DNA of 64,000 bases from Nematopogon swammerdamellus (Eukaryota; Arthropoda; Insecta; Lepidoptera; Adelidae): positions 11,959,523 to 12,023,522 of the forward strand of contig OX336342.1 in NCBI GenBank assembly GCA_946902875.1, in the 5' to 3' direction. This document shows positions 11,325-22,135 of this stretch, one piece after another. The first letter of the stretch is position 1, and the number at the start of each line of letters is the position of its first letter. A program made the position numbers and the translations under genes. Below the pieces are notes generated by a model that was not told where the DNA came from, did not search any database, and saw nothing but the letters and a program-made list of their open reading frames with translations.

Positions 11325-11875
11325 TTTATTCGAGAGGGTTTAGCTTCTTCCTGAACGCAGCTCGGCCTTCGGCCTCGCCCTTAGTTACTTGCTTTCTTCG
11401 AGATAGTTTATCATTTGTCAGAACGTAGCTCGGCCTTCGGCCTCGCCTTAGTTGCTTACTTTCTTCAGATGGTTAAGCTTCTTCCTGAACGCAGATCGGC
11501 CTTCGGCCTCGCCCTTAGTTACTTGCTTTCTTCGAGATGGTTTTTCAATTATCCGAACGTAGCTCGGCCTTCGGCCTCACCTTAGTTACTTACTTTCTTC
11601 AAGATGGTTTAGCTTCTTCCTGAACGCAGCTCGGCCTGCGGCCTCGCCCATAGTTACTTACTTTCTTCGAGAAGGTTTATGGTCTTCCAGAATAGGGCTC
11701 GGCCTTCGGCCTCGCCCTTAGTTACTTACTTTCTTCAAGAATGTTTTTCTTCTTCCTGAACTCAGCTCCACCTTCCGCCTCGCCCTTAGTTACTTTCATC
11801 GAGAAAGAATATCGTTTACGTGAGCGCAGATCCGCCTTCGGGACCGCCTTTAGTTACTTACTTTCTTTTTTTTAA
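11325..11875. repeat. Minisatellite, ~60 bp units (GGCCTTCGGCCTCGCC)
   Basis: About nine head-to-tail units of the pattern [CTTCCTGAACGCAG][CTCGGCCTTCGGCCTCGCC][TTAGTTACTTACTTTCTTC][GAGATGGTTTA]. Each unit has the self-complementary core GGCCTTCGGCC. One reverse unit lies at 10590-10680 in the opposite arm. Open frames reading through the array are translated repeats, not genes. Confidence 0.9.
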
Positions 11876-12835
11876 ATACGAATTTCACGCGAGCGAAGCC
11901 GCGGGCAACAGATATATAAATTTTATTGCAGCAATGACAGCGACATAACTTCGACTTTCAATTATTATTTTTATTTATCAAACAATTTGTCACCGGCCAG
12001 CTCACGTCGAGATGACAGTTCTCCGTTGTCAACATGACATTTAAAATTGTTTTTTGCCTTTACTTTGGATTACGTGATTTTTATTATATTTTTTAATTAT
12101 TATATTCATCTGGGATATACACTGTCACTATAAAAAGTTTCGTCAAATTCCGTTCAGTGGTTTTTGCGAGATGCGCGTACAAATAGACATTTTTGCATTT
12201 ACGATTTTATGATATGTATAGAAAGAATAGATATGTATTGACTATTGTGTTCAAGTTATAAAAAAGAAGAACTGTCATTTTCGTTGTATCTACTTATTTT
12301 TAAATTTCGAATGAATATTTTATTCAAATTGTATTTGCTGCCAGTTCTCAAGATATAATTATGTACTTTGGACTACGTGATTTTAAACGCGCAATAATGT
12401 TTATAATTGTTATTTTTTTTTTATTTTTTGTTCGTTTTTTTTTACGTATTATGTTAACCCGGCATATAAACTGCCACTATACAAAGTTTCGTCTAATTCC
12501 GTTCAGTGGTTTTTGCGTGATGCGCGTACAGACAAACAAACAAACAAACAAAAATTTTAAAAACTGTTCTAACATGTTCAGTATCTCGTTTTAAGCCACC
12601 CTGGTTAGTTTTTTTCCGAATACATTCAATGTACAGACTTTCTTACCTCTACGATTTTATTATATGTATAGATAACACTAATATTAGATCTGCAAGAAGA
12701 AATGCCGATAGCTTCCAATCAAGAAACGAATATTTTATTCTCTGTGTTTACGAACTCTCGCCCCCACATCGTCTGTCTTCCGCCCAACGCTGAATAAAAA
12801 ATCGGTCAATTGCGAGTTTTACTCGCGCATGGAGT

Positions 12836-13161
12836 ACCGTGTGGGGCCGGTACTTTAAAAGAATAGCCCCACTGCATCTCTCCCCGTGTATGTCGTAAAA
12901 GGCGACTAAGGGATATGACTCCCTTCTTTTATTACTAGGTGGTAGGGTTTAACCCGCCCGGGTTGGTACCACCGCACTGAATGAAAGGTCGGTCGAAACG
13001 GCTATGTAAATAGTTTGTGTTTTCCGTCCAGTTCAGTGTAGCCGGCACGAACGAAGGGAAGCACTGACGTGGCACCAAGTTCACCCGGTGTAATGGGCTG
13101 ACATCACGGATGTGGTAGGTGATGTAGCCAACCGTGTCAGTTTCCATAAAAAAAAAAAAAA
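12836..13161 (+). repeat. SINE family S1, full-length copy
   Basis: Starts ACCGTGTGGGGCCGGTAC, ends GTGTCAGTTTCCATAAAAA with an A-run. A near-identical copy is at 22876-23209 and at least ten others lie in the window in both orientations. The A-tail and frequent 5' truncation fit LINE-mobilised SINEs. Confidence 0.75.
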
Positions 13162-13209
13162 TGGAGGGCTCCGTAGATCCCTCATCTATACCATACCTGC
13201 CAAAAATCA

Positions 13210-13536
13210 TATTCGTCTCTATTTTTAAACGGTTTTTTCTTTCTATAATGCAAAATATAAATACCTGTGGCGTCATCTATTATTCAGTAGTGTGAATATG
13301 CACTAATCGATTCTTAGCACGTTTCTTGCTTCGGGACCCCCCTTAATTTTGAAATTATTATATTTTTATTATTTGTTAGCAGGTCCGCCATAATAACACA
13401 TACTCTGCGAAAATTTCAACCGGCTACCTATTACGGTTCAAACGATACAGCCCTAGGACGGACGGACAGACAGACAGACGGACAGACAAACGGCGTAGGC
13501 TTAGTAATAGGCTTCCGTATGGATGTAGAACCCTAA
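13210..13536 (+). repeat. GACAG-rich dispersed repeat (family E), 3' part
   Basis: Contains CCGCCATAATAACACATA, TTTCAACCGGCTACCTATTA, a run of GGACAGACAGACAGACGG and the end TCCGTATGGATGTAGAACCCTAAAA. Lepidopteran-type dispersed repeat with GGGTTCCG / CGGAACCC near its ends. It begins immediately after the SINE at 12836-13161. Confidence 0.65.
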
Positions 13537-13885
13537 AATGTCCGCGTGCTCCATATTAATTACGACAAGATAATTCATCACTGCGATAGCGGCAGCAGCC
13601 GTCTGCGGAGCCACACACTTATCCACCTGTGTAGAGAGTGGGCAGAGGAGCATAAAAACATTGGAGTAAGAGAAATAGAGCGTGAATGAAATGATCCTAT
13701 CTATCAGCGGATGTGACCAGAAGTGTGATTGAAAAGACCATCGAGGAGGTGCATGTCAACGTCAGGCTTGACTTGATGGATTGATTAAGTGGTAGGAATA
13801 CCATCTTCACAGAGCCTGCCTGCAGGCAAGATAGGTGTATCACTGTAAGGATAAGTTTCTAAAAATGTCTTCTGCGAATACCAAC

Positions 13886-14041
13886 CAAGGTCAAGCATGA
13901 GAGTACAAAGATCATATATATAGGCCAGATTTTGAACAGGTTGTCGTGTGCCGCGAGCGTTGTCAACGTGCGGCTGGACATCCACGCCGCCAGCACCGCT
14001 ATCGGGGTCATAAACAGGAACCCCAGCCCGTCCATCACAAA
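13886..14041 (-). CDS. MARCH2/3-type E3 ligase, exon with first transmembrane segment
   Basis: Phase-0 exon of 52 codons (residues 194-245) after the acceptor CATCTACAG at 14042. It starts FVMDGLGFLFMTPIAVLAAW, a clear transmembrane helix that matches the position and character of the first membrane segment of vertebrate MARCH2/3 (CFLFITPLAA in my recollection). A short hydrophilic loop (SSRTLTTLAAHDNLFK) and the start of a second helix (IYMIFVLSCLTL) follow. Two donors are possible: TTG|GTTGGT at 13885 (phase 0) and GTTG|GTATTC at 13881 (phase 1). I chose the first because only phase 0 joins to a sensible 3' exon. Intron 1 (14042-16717) carries an inverted repeat almost touching this exon; intron 2 (10200-13885) carries a Helitron, a SINE and other repeats. 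Confidence 0.83.
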
Positions 14042-14063
14042 CTGTAGATGAAATGGTTGCATT

Positions 14064-14438
14064 AAAAAAAAGTTTTAAAAAACATAAAACCGACTTCCTA
14101 AAAAAAGTAAAACTAAAAAACTATTTAAAATAAAAATATAAAAACCGCCTTCAAAAATATATGAAATAAAAACCTAAAAAAAAAAACGAACCCTAGAGTT
14201 GAAGGCGGTGCTAAAAAGGCTACACAAATCACAAAGGATATTATCATCCGCTCATGTTTTCTTTCATGCATCATTTTTGCTTGCTTTAGCACCGCCTTCA
14301 ACTCTAGGGTTCGTTTTTTTTTTAGGTTTTTATTTCATATATTTTTGAAGGCGGTTTTTATATTTTTATTTTAAATAGTTTTTTAGTTTTACTTTTTTTA
14401 GGAAGTCGGTTTTATGTTTTTTAAAACTTTTTTTTTAT
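14064..14438. repeat. Near-perfect 375 bp inverted repeat (hairpin) in MARCH intron 1
   Basis: Arms of about 152 bp (14064-14215 and 14285-14438) are nearly identical as reverse complements, differing mainly in homopolymer length, with a 69 bp loop. Arm landmarks are AAAACCGACTTCC outside and CCCTAGAGTTGAAGGCGG inside. The near-identity points to a young foldback/MITE-like insertion or recent gene conversion. The outer edge is 22 bp from the MARCH exon acceptor and supplies part of its T-rich tract. Confidence 0.9.
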
Positions 14439-14479
14439 TTCACAGTTTTTTTTAGTAATTTTTTGCTATTAATGTACTC

Positions 14480-14516
14480 GGCGGAATCGCTCGGCCTTCG
14501 GCCTCGCGATTCCGCC
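14480..14516. repeat. Short GC-rich palindrome
   Basis: GGCGGAATCGCTCGGCC, TTC, then its near reverse complement. It uses the same CGGCCTTCGGCC core as the minisatellites. Confidence 0.7.
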
Positions 14517-14550
14517 TCGCTTTCCAATCCGATCTTGACCCAATTAAAAT

Positions 14551-14866
14551 AGGACCACGTCAGCTTCGATAGCTCAGTGGTGCAGACAGTCAACTGTTGC
14601 TATTGAATTTTAAGCAACGCTGGGTGCGGTCAGTACTTAGATGGGTGACCGCTGACCGTTGGAGGCTGACCAAGGTTCGGATTCCTCGTAAAACTGTAAG
14701 TCCCTTCCCTCGTAATTTTACTTGGTGGTAGGGTTTAACCTTCCCGGGTTGGTACCACCGCACTGAATTAAACGTCGGTCGAAACGGCTATGTAAATAGT
14801 TTGTGTTTTCCGACCAGTTCAGTGTAGTCAGCACGATCAAAGGGGGAAGCACTGACATGGCACTAA
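14551..14866 (+). repeat. SINE S1 with an alternative 5S/tRNA-like head
   Basis: The head has AGCTCAGTGGT (A-box-like), then TAAGCAACGCTGGGTGCGG and AGTACTTAGATGGGTGACCG, which resembles the internal part of 5S rRNA genes (TAAGCAGGG...AGTACTTGGATGGGAGACCG), and GGTTCGGATTCC (B-box-like). It is fused to the S1 body from GGTGGTAGGGTTTAACC onward and is 3'-truncated at GCACTGACATGGCAC. A second copy with the same head is at 43725-44158. Confidence 0.6.
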
Positions 14867-14869
14867 AGA

Positions 14870-15060
14870 AGTTTTCACTTCAAAAACCTCAGGGTTATCC
14901 CCTTTCAAATAAAAAAAAAAAGAATTTTCAAAATCGGCCCACAATTGACGGAGTAATCGCGTAACAAACATCCAAAAAAAGAAAACATACCGTCGAATTG
15001 AGAATCTTTTAGGTCTAAAGTAAATTTCTCGTGAAGACAAATGCAACGAGCCCAAACACG
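14870..15060 (-). repeat. GAAGTCGG-type dispersed repeat fragment
   Basis: Shares AAATCGGCCCACAATTGACGG and CGAATTGAGAATC with the longer copy at 15300-15840. Non-coding. The adjacent 15048-15120 segment (CACGATGGGTTTATCATGTG...) recurs at 39186-39250. Confidence 0.5.
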
Positions 15061-15299
15061 ATGGGTTTATCATGTGTAGTTTAGGAGTTCCTATGGCCAC
15101 CTTCTGTCTCCATCATCAAACCAGCTCGATGGTACTCGGTACAGTAGGTACTGGCCAGGTACCATAATAAATTAAACGCCGGTCGGAAAAGATAAAAAAA
15201 TTTCAAATTTAGAATATTCATGAAACAAGGGTCCGAATATGTATCACTAGTATATCGATTCATGTATTTCAACAGGACAGAGAAAATTTCAAAATATTA

Positions 15300-15840
15300 G
15301 GTATTTAATACTTTTTAGTTTTTTTTTTTTTGTTTTTTGGAAATCGGTTTAATATTTTTTAAAACAGTTTTTATTTCATTCTTTTTAGTAATATTACATA
15401 AAAAAGAATAATCGAAATCGAATAATCGAAATCGATTGAAGTGGTACAGAATTATTCGCCATATGTGTCAGACTGCAAATTGCTGAATAAGTCCACATCA
15501 CAAATGTTTTGCTGAAGGTAACCACACACCATACTAATTTATCAAACTGAAAATTGCCGAAAACGACCACATCACAAGTTTTGCTGAAGGTAACCACACA
15601 CCATAGTATTATGCTGATTTTTCGAAAACCACTGAACCAATTTCGATAAAATTGAAATGGGACCACCTCGGAAGTATGACCTAACTAACAAAAAAAGAAT
15701 TTTCTAAATCGGCCCTCAATTGACGGAGAAATCGTGTTACAAACATACAAAAAAAAAAAAATAAAAAAAAAAATAAAAAAAAAAAAAAAAAACATACAGA
15801 CGAATTGAGAACCTCCTCCTTTTTTGGAAGTCGGTTAAAA
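15300..15840. repeat. GAAGTCGG-type dispersed repeat
   Basis: Ends ATTGAGAACCTCCTCC then GGAAGTCGGTTAAAA, a terminus frequent in lepidopteran genomes, and includes two nearly repeated stretches around 15500 and 15580 (GCTGAAGGTAACCACACACC). The A-rich block at 15750-15792 is low complexity. Confidence 0.55.
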
Positions 15841-15849
15841 ATATATTCA

Positions 15850-16530
15850 TATTTACTGGTCATTCATATGACAGTAAAAATGCACTCGAACTTGTCACAG
15901 TTTGTCCTATTCGGTTCGATTACACCCACGAAGAAGAACCGGCAATAATTTTTTTTTCATACATATTATACATTTCATACATGTATTTTAGTGACTAGCC
16001 ACATAATAAATAATAACATCGCCTACAGCCGACCTCAAATAATCAGCTGTTTAGGTACGTACTGGCACGTTTTAGTGTGTAGAACTTAACTTACAATTTA
16101 TCGAAAACTAATGCTAAAAACATATGTTTTTTTTTTGTTAACGTTTTTATAAATTGTGGTTATTATTTTTATGGACAACCAGTACGGGCGACTGTGCCCA
16201 AAAGCTTTAATAAAGATAGGCACAGCAAATGTCACCATTCTTATGGATTATTTAACCCTCCCAAAATATTTTCAGCTAATAGAAAGGCACCTATGTATAT
16301 ATACATATATGAGTAGATTTACAAAGGCAGTTTCCTAAATTTATTCCGCACATTATATTAAATTGTACGCAAAAAGTATGTTCAGGGATGGAATAAAAAG
16401 GATCAGCTTCTGCTGCTGGCCGTTCTTGAACGGAACTATTATAATTAAACCCACTGGGAGTTCACTGTTTTCTCTCAACATTTTCTCAGGTGCGATGGTT
16501 TTTCAGCAGCGTAGCGTTTAGGAACAATGG
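15850..16530. other. MARCH intron 1 sequence
   Basis: AT-rich; 16080-16140 has an ACATATGTTTTTTTTT element resembling part of the MITE at 27824. Otherwise nothing. Confidence 0.4.
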
Positions 16531-16717
16531 ATTAAGGAAATACCAGCAGCCCCCGTCGGAATTTCTCTTCTTTTTTCATCCCCGGGGATTGTACGAGTAC
16601 AATGCCAACTATGACTACGTAGTAAGTGCTCAAATCGATGCTAATAAATTGAAAATAATAATAAGTTGAAAATTTCCCTGTACCCAAGGCTTCATGTACG
16701 TACACACTAGTAATTAC

Positions 16718-17296
16718 CTGTTTAGGATTTTGAGCAACAGCCCACACGGCAAGGGAACGAATAACGCCGTACCGATGTTCCCGGCGAGTGGGGTAGCTGG
16801 TGCCGCACAGTTCACAGCAGGTCTTGCCGGACTGCGTCAGCCAGGTCTCCAGGCAGCGCGTGTGCTGGAGGCCCACGCTCCCGCGGCACGCGCACGCGCA
16901 CACCAGCTCTCCTAGCTCCACACTCAGCGAGGAACCACCGTGACAAATCCGGCACATTGTGTCCACGGATCCCAAACTGCTGCGTCTTGCGCTGGCCTTT
17001 TGCACTACATCTTTACTAGCTTCAACATAAACAATACTATTACAATTCGCCTCATCTCTGGCAGAAGTGTCCATCAAATGTTCGCTGCTGCAGGGGGAAA
17101 TATTCTTACTGCTGCCGTTACATTTGCTAGGACTTACGTTATTTCCTGAACTTGTTTTTGTTGCAAGAATTTGGTTACTCTTTATTGGCCTGGTTATCAT
17201 TCCGTTGGATTGTTCATTCGTGAATGTATTTGAATCACTTCTGGATGCGGCGGCACTGTCTCGCTTACTTCGCTCTGAGTTTTCGGGGCTCAACAT
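16718..17296 (-). CDS. MARCH2/3-type RING-CH E3 ubiquitin ligase, exon with the RING-CH domain
   Basis: This exon encodes residues 1-193 if translation starts at the first in-frame ATG (17296-17294, A at -3). The first ~110 residues are polar and Ser/Asn-rich. A C4HC3 RING-CH domain follows with all eight zinc ligands: C115, C118, C135, C137, H145, C148, C161, C164, with CxC-x7-H-x2-C spacing and W152, which fit MARCH proteins and not PHD fingers. Family knowledge: MARCH ligases sit in endosomal or plasma membranes and ubiquitinate membrane proteins for sorting or degradation. The exon ends in phase 0 at CAG|GTAATT (16718/16717). The frame stays open upstream to a TGA at 17464-17462, and there is a good acceptor (TTTCCAG) ending at 17453, so an upstream coding exon and a longer N-terminus are possible. 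The reading past 16717 (about 60 codons) is intronic. Family call is firm; the start is not. Confidence 0.88.
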
Positions 17297-17741
17297 GTTT
17301 TCTCGTTTGAGGAAGTGGGCTTGTTGATTCTGATTTATTTCAATCCATGGGTTTGGGGTCTTATTAATTGTTGTTATCGCATTGTCCTCTTTGGCATTGT
17401 CAATGATTATGTTTTCATTATAAATATATACACAGATTACCAATAAATATGTCTGGAAATGTCAAATGTGAAAGTTGAATTCAAGTACGAAACATATTTA
17501 TTTACGTCAGTGAAAACCTAGTCGATGCAAAGCGGTTCACTGCACCAAAAATTATTTTATTGTCAGTCATTGAAGTATTTTGTGTTCCATACACCAAAAA
17601 CATGGGCCACAAAAGGCGAGTTATTGCCAAACTATTATTTACAAACTAACCTCTTTGGGATATGGAGACGCGAATAGAGACGGACAATACATTAAAAAGT
17701 TAAGGACAGAATTTATACTATATAGCTTAAAAATAAAAAAT

Positions 17742-18125
17742 AAACCGGCCAAGTGCGAGTCGAACTCGCGCACTGAGGGTTCCGTTTCGCAATTTCATGG
17801 TAAGCGCCACTCACGTCATCTATGGCGTGTATTATGAAATGATTCATATTAGTTAAAATTCATGAGTAGTTATAATGTTTCATACTGTTGGTAGATGGCG
17901 CGCATACACTTTTTAGTTTATTCTATGGGGACCCCCGTGAATTTTTCTTATTGTTATGATTTGTTGTTATATCGGCCATAATAATAACACATATTCTGTG
18001 AAAATTTCAACGGGATACCTATTACGGTTCAAGAGATACAGCCCTCGGACAGACGGACAGACGGACGAACGGACGGACGGATGGACGGACGGACGGACGG
18101 GCAGACAGACAGACAGACAGTTTTT
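17742..18125 (+). repeat. Family E repeat
   Basis: From ACCGGCCAAGTGCGAGTCGA to an extended (GGACGGACGGAC)(GACAGACAG) run; the GGAACCCTAAAA terminus is missing. Confidence 0.65.
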
Positions 18126-18159
18126 TAAATTTGTAATTTAACTTTTATTTCAAGCTTTT

Positions 18160-18421
18160 AAAAAAAACCGCATGCAAATCGGTCGACTTTTTAAGATAAT
18201 TCATTTTTTGTTTACTTAATTACTTGATTACTTGATTACAAACATAGCTAACAACCATCCCGATTAAACCAGCTTTCTAATAAAAAAACCGCATCCAAAT
18301 CGGTCCATCCGTTTGGGAGCTACGATGCCACAGACAGACACACCCTTACACACATACACCCATACATCCTTACACACACGATAAACTTATAACACCCCTC
18401 TTTTGTCGTCGGGGCTTAAAA
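18160..18421 (+). repeat. Dispersed repeat with CACA tract
   Basis: Two tandem AACCGCAT.CAAATCGGTC segments, GTTTGGGAGCTACGATGCCA and the terminus ACACCCCTCTTTTGTCGTCG. This terminus is frequent in Lepidoptera, probably a non-LTR 3'UTR. Confidence 0.5.
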
Positions 18422-18721
18422 GGAATAAAATATGAAAATGACCCGCTGCGGACAGCACGCATGCGTGGAAATCTTTGGTGAAAAAACGGCAGAGTAGTGG
18501 CGATGAGTTGGATCATTGCTTGTAGTACTGCAGCAGGCACTTTACTTTGACCTGACCCACTCCTAATAAGAAGAAATTAAAATATATTTTTAATACATTT
18601 AAACTATGTTATACAGTATTCGTTTATTATTTTATATGGATTAATAACTTTAATTCAGTAAGTATATTTAATTTAAAACATGATGAAAATGTATTGTAAT
18701 ACATACTAAAAAGTATGTATA

Positions 18722-18896
18722 CGGCGGCTATGTAAATAGTTCCTATTTTACGTCTAGTTTATTTTAGCTCGCACGATCAAAGAAAAGCACTGACATGGCA
18801 CCTAGTTCACCAAGTTGTTTTGGGTTGAGATCACGGGGTTGTAGATCATAATTATACATAGGTGATGTAGCCAACCCTGTTAATTTTCATAAAAAA
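18722..18896 (+). repeat. SINE S1, old 5'-truncated copy
   Basis: Degenerate GGCTATGTAAATAGTT ... GATGTAGCCAACCCTGTTAA and A-run. Confidence 0.55.
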
Positions 18897-18899
18897 GTA

Positions 18900-20760
18900 A
18901 TTACGCGCCTATGTTTTTGTTATGTGAGTATTTTTGTGATATTGTTAGTTTACAAAATTCAAAATTTATGCAAAATCTCGCGAAATAAAAAGTAAAATAA
19001 CAAAATACGGGAAAATCCAACGTTTTACTTGAATTAAATAACAATTTTATCTGACGACGACAATAATGTGTCGAAATATTATAAAAAAATATGTGTTTTT
19101 TTATAATTTAAATAATAAATTTAAATAAAAAATAACTAAAACCGAACATTGGTATTAAAAATTATTTAATTCTTGAATTAAATAATGTGATAAATAATTT
19201 GCAAGTTTGAAGCTTTTCCAAACTTCATACTTTCTAAATTAGTTCAGTTCATTAGTATGTACATCACAAGTTAGAGATCAAATACTTAAATCGTATGCCA
19301 GCATTTATCGTCAAAACATTTCAATACTAAATATATATATTTAATAAGACACTTGTCGTGAAGTTATTCACATTCTCAATCAATTGAGATGCTTATATGT
19401 ATTTGGTTCAGTACTGACCTGGAAAATGTAAATTCAAACATAGGCAAAGTTCATAAAATATGAAAATATTACATCTTAGACCTAGTGGCACACTTCGATC
19501 TAGTGACAACACTCACCGCAAGTGATCGTAAAGTTATTGAAGCTGTATCAAGAAAAAATTGTCTTCTAAACTAAGTAGAAACGTAGGTAGCGGGGCTCGA
19601 GTAGCTCTAGTTCCCGGCCTTCCGCGTAACTATTCGATAAGTATCGTTGATGCGAGATATTTGAAGGCAAGTGCTTTGAAAAAGGCGTCTATCGTGCGGG
19701 AAGGAAAGATTCGAGATACCGTGTAAATAATGAAGTCGATTTACTTAAAAAAAAAATCTCAAACGGCCGTCAAATATTTAACCTTCGAAAAACTGTAGGT
19801 CTCTTGCATTGTAATGCATCAGGCGGACTTACCATAATACAAATCAAATCAAATCAAGTTAAAAATGTGTTTATATTCAGGAACACACAGAATAGACGAT
19901 ATGTATCAATAATCTGTGGACCGTAGCGTATCTATTCTGTGACCGTAGTGCTTGATAGCCAGTAATGCCAACCTTAGGGAAGATACAATGACATATGTCA
20001 GAGGTTAAATATGAAACCGTGAACAGTCTGCAGAGTGCGAGCGCGAGCTTTTCGCGCCAATAGGTATATCAGTAATCCTGTGTTTTTGCGCAACGTTAGA
20101 GGTTATATTCTCTTTGGCGTCGCGTTGTAATGTGTTTCGGCTTTTAGGAAGCTCCAGGGGCATTTTCCACCGGAGACACTTGCGTTCCTTTGCAAAAATT
20201 ATGTATGGAAATCGCATTTGGAAGTGTTTAATGCTATTAATGCAGAATGTTTAAGTTAAGTAGGTATACAAGATTTTTTATATATTATAGTTTTTAGTTA
20301 ATTGTCTATTTAGTACCTATTTTTGCTGTTGAATAAATAATTTCACCACCATTAGTGATATTGTATCGGGCTACAGTAGGGATCCCACCGAGAGTTCGAT
20401 TATTTTTCGATAAAGATTGATTGAGCTGTGCTTGGTAATGTTTTTTTTTTTTTCAAAAATGCTCGAGTCCTACAAGGTATCAAGTACAGCGATGTTCTAG
20501 AAATGCTTCTCTAACCACATATAATGTTACCTACATATACTTAGTCTAAGTGTAGTTTGTGTCGTTCCTTATACTTCACATCCACCTCTAGCCACAGATA
20601 GATCAGAAGTGCTTCAGTCTTTCAGTTAGGATATTCCGTACCTGAAGAGTGTGAGTCAACAAGCGGGCAGAGCTTGCGAGAGGCAAACCTTACGTTGCTT
20701 TACACTTATTGAGTACTAGGTCGAGCGCTCGAACGAGTGACTACTAAACGAGTTTTCTTG
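18900..20760. other. No gene seen
   Basis: AT-rich with short repeat tails (19843-19870). A 70-codon minus frame at 20005-20217 has no recognisable features. Confidence 0.4.
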
Positions 20761-20764
20761 TTGA

Positions 20765-21075
20765 CAGTTTGAGAATTTGGACAGCCTAGCAACAGTCCGT
20801 ACATCTGCTGGCATGGCGCCTCACTGAGCGTGGTTTCGCGAAGAGGGGCGATTTTGGCTCTGTTGACTGCATCATTGGTCCCTCGGCACAGCCAACCATT
20901 TTAGTTTACATAAAAAGAAGTGCGATTCGGACTCTCGCACGGGGGATTCCGTACCACCACACACAGAATATATTTGTGTTAGGTATGTATTTACCAAAAA
21001 AATTGTGTATCCTTTTATTCAGTTCGGTATCCTTAGCGCAACCCAGGTTTGACTCAAATTTGGCCGGTTTTTATT
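20765..21075 (+). repeat. LINE C-terminal fragment and family E remnant
   Basis: LDSLATVRTSAGMAPH and stop (20770-20825), then the same downstream segment as at 5456. A truncated family E copy follows (AAGTGCGATTCGGACTCTCG). Confidence 0.6.
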
Positions 21076-21079
21076 ATTT

Positions 21080-22030
21080 GATGATTTACTTCAGACTTTG
21101 CATATAATACAAAGTCTGAAGTTCAGACTCTGAACGAACCAACGCCTGGGTAATGAATGACGCGTGCCCAAACCTTTGTTTAGTTAGATGATTCTCAAAA
21201 AGAATAAAGTGAGGGTGCATGGTATTGAGTAAATAGATCGACTCTACTCTTGCCAATCAAAGAATGCTGGTCGCTTCAGTAATGGATAATCTATTTACAG
21301 TTTGCACTAAACTTAAATGCACCTCTCAGTTATTTTATGCAATTCGGTGTGTCTGGCTGAGTCAGAGGGTCCAGAGTGCATGCTTCGACCAGCCAATATC
21401 ACCTCCGAGAAGGTTCCACACCGAACACTTCCCATTAGATTGCTGGCTACACTGGACTAGAGGATAATACAGACGAACCTACTAAGCGGCCATCTTTCGT
21501 CCAGTACGGTGGTATCAACCCAGATGGTTACAATTTGAGATACACCACCTTGTACTTAGCACGAATTAATCGCAATAAAACATTTTCCCATTGAGGGGTA
21601 GAGTAGGGAGAGGAGGCAATGCTTAACTACTGGATATCTTCAACTGTAACCGTAGCCAGTTTATAAAACTAGCCACAGAATACCTGAAACAGACTAACTT
21701 ATAAATTAGGTACTGTAGATATTATGTTCTCTTTATTTTATTCATTATTATCCATTATTATTAACCTAACCTAAGAATTGGATTATATTATCTGTAAATA
21801 GGAGGTTTTTGAGTCAATAAATAAATAAATAACCAACTGGCTATCTGAACACGCTTCAGTTTGAGTAAACTCGTTATGTGTAAACTATGCATTATAGTAC
21901 TTAGTACGCCTCGACTGCACCGCGCCCACAGGCACGAGCCCACCCGAGCGAACAGTGCCGGCGGATTCCTCCTCGAATATCCACATTCGTAACTTTCAGT
22001 GGAGAAAAATGGCGGGCGACCGGGCTGGAA
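21080..22030. other. No gene seen
   Basis: Only short frames; nothing family-like. Confidence 0.35.
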
Positions 22031-22039
22031 AGATTCCGA

Positions 22040-22135
22040 CATACTACGTGTTGTGCTGTAATTAACCAGATTCCTTACAGCACAACAGCAATTACTCTTC
22101 TTACCCCGATTGTCTGAATAAAGCGTGTGGTATGT
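22040..22135 (+). repeat. SINE-like S2 fragment
   Basis: GTGTTGTGCTGTAATTAACC ... ACCCCGATTGTCTG ... GTGTGGTATG. Confidence 0.5.

Larger units (their letters stand above)
10543..12673 (-). mobile_element. Non-autonomous Helitron, copy 1 (in MARCH intron 2)
   Basis: Read on the minus strand it starts TCTATACATATAATAAAATC and ends with a GC-rich hairpin (GCGAGCGGAGCCGCGGGC) followed by CTAG. The flanks are A on the 5' side and T on the 3' side: the A^T insertion, 5'-TC and 3'-CTRR rules of Helitrons. There is no target duplication. Inside, an inverted second copy of the 3' end lies at about 11880-11912, so 10543-11915 forms an imperfect palindrome; minisatellite units fill both arms, and a non-LTR C-terminal-like frame lies between them. 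Two more copies occur at 55494-57909 and 58495-62871. No Rep or helicase coding was seen. The superfamily call rests on termini only. Confidence 0.7.

Noticed and set aside
10543..11915. Foldback (FB-type) transposon
   Set aside because: Internal arms look like FB terminal repeats made of subrepeats, but the full copies have TC...CTAG ends and A^T insertion without duplication, which fit Helitrons better.
13560..13626. Minus-strand exon after a strong pyrimidine tract and CTACACAG at 13627, considered as the third MARCH exon
   Set aside because: Its frames give an early stop or an Ala-rich peptide; the exon at 10053-10199 fits the MARCH tail far better.
14590..14680. 5S rRNA gene
   Set aside because: Only the internal region resembles 5S; the ends do not, and it is fused to a SINE body.
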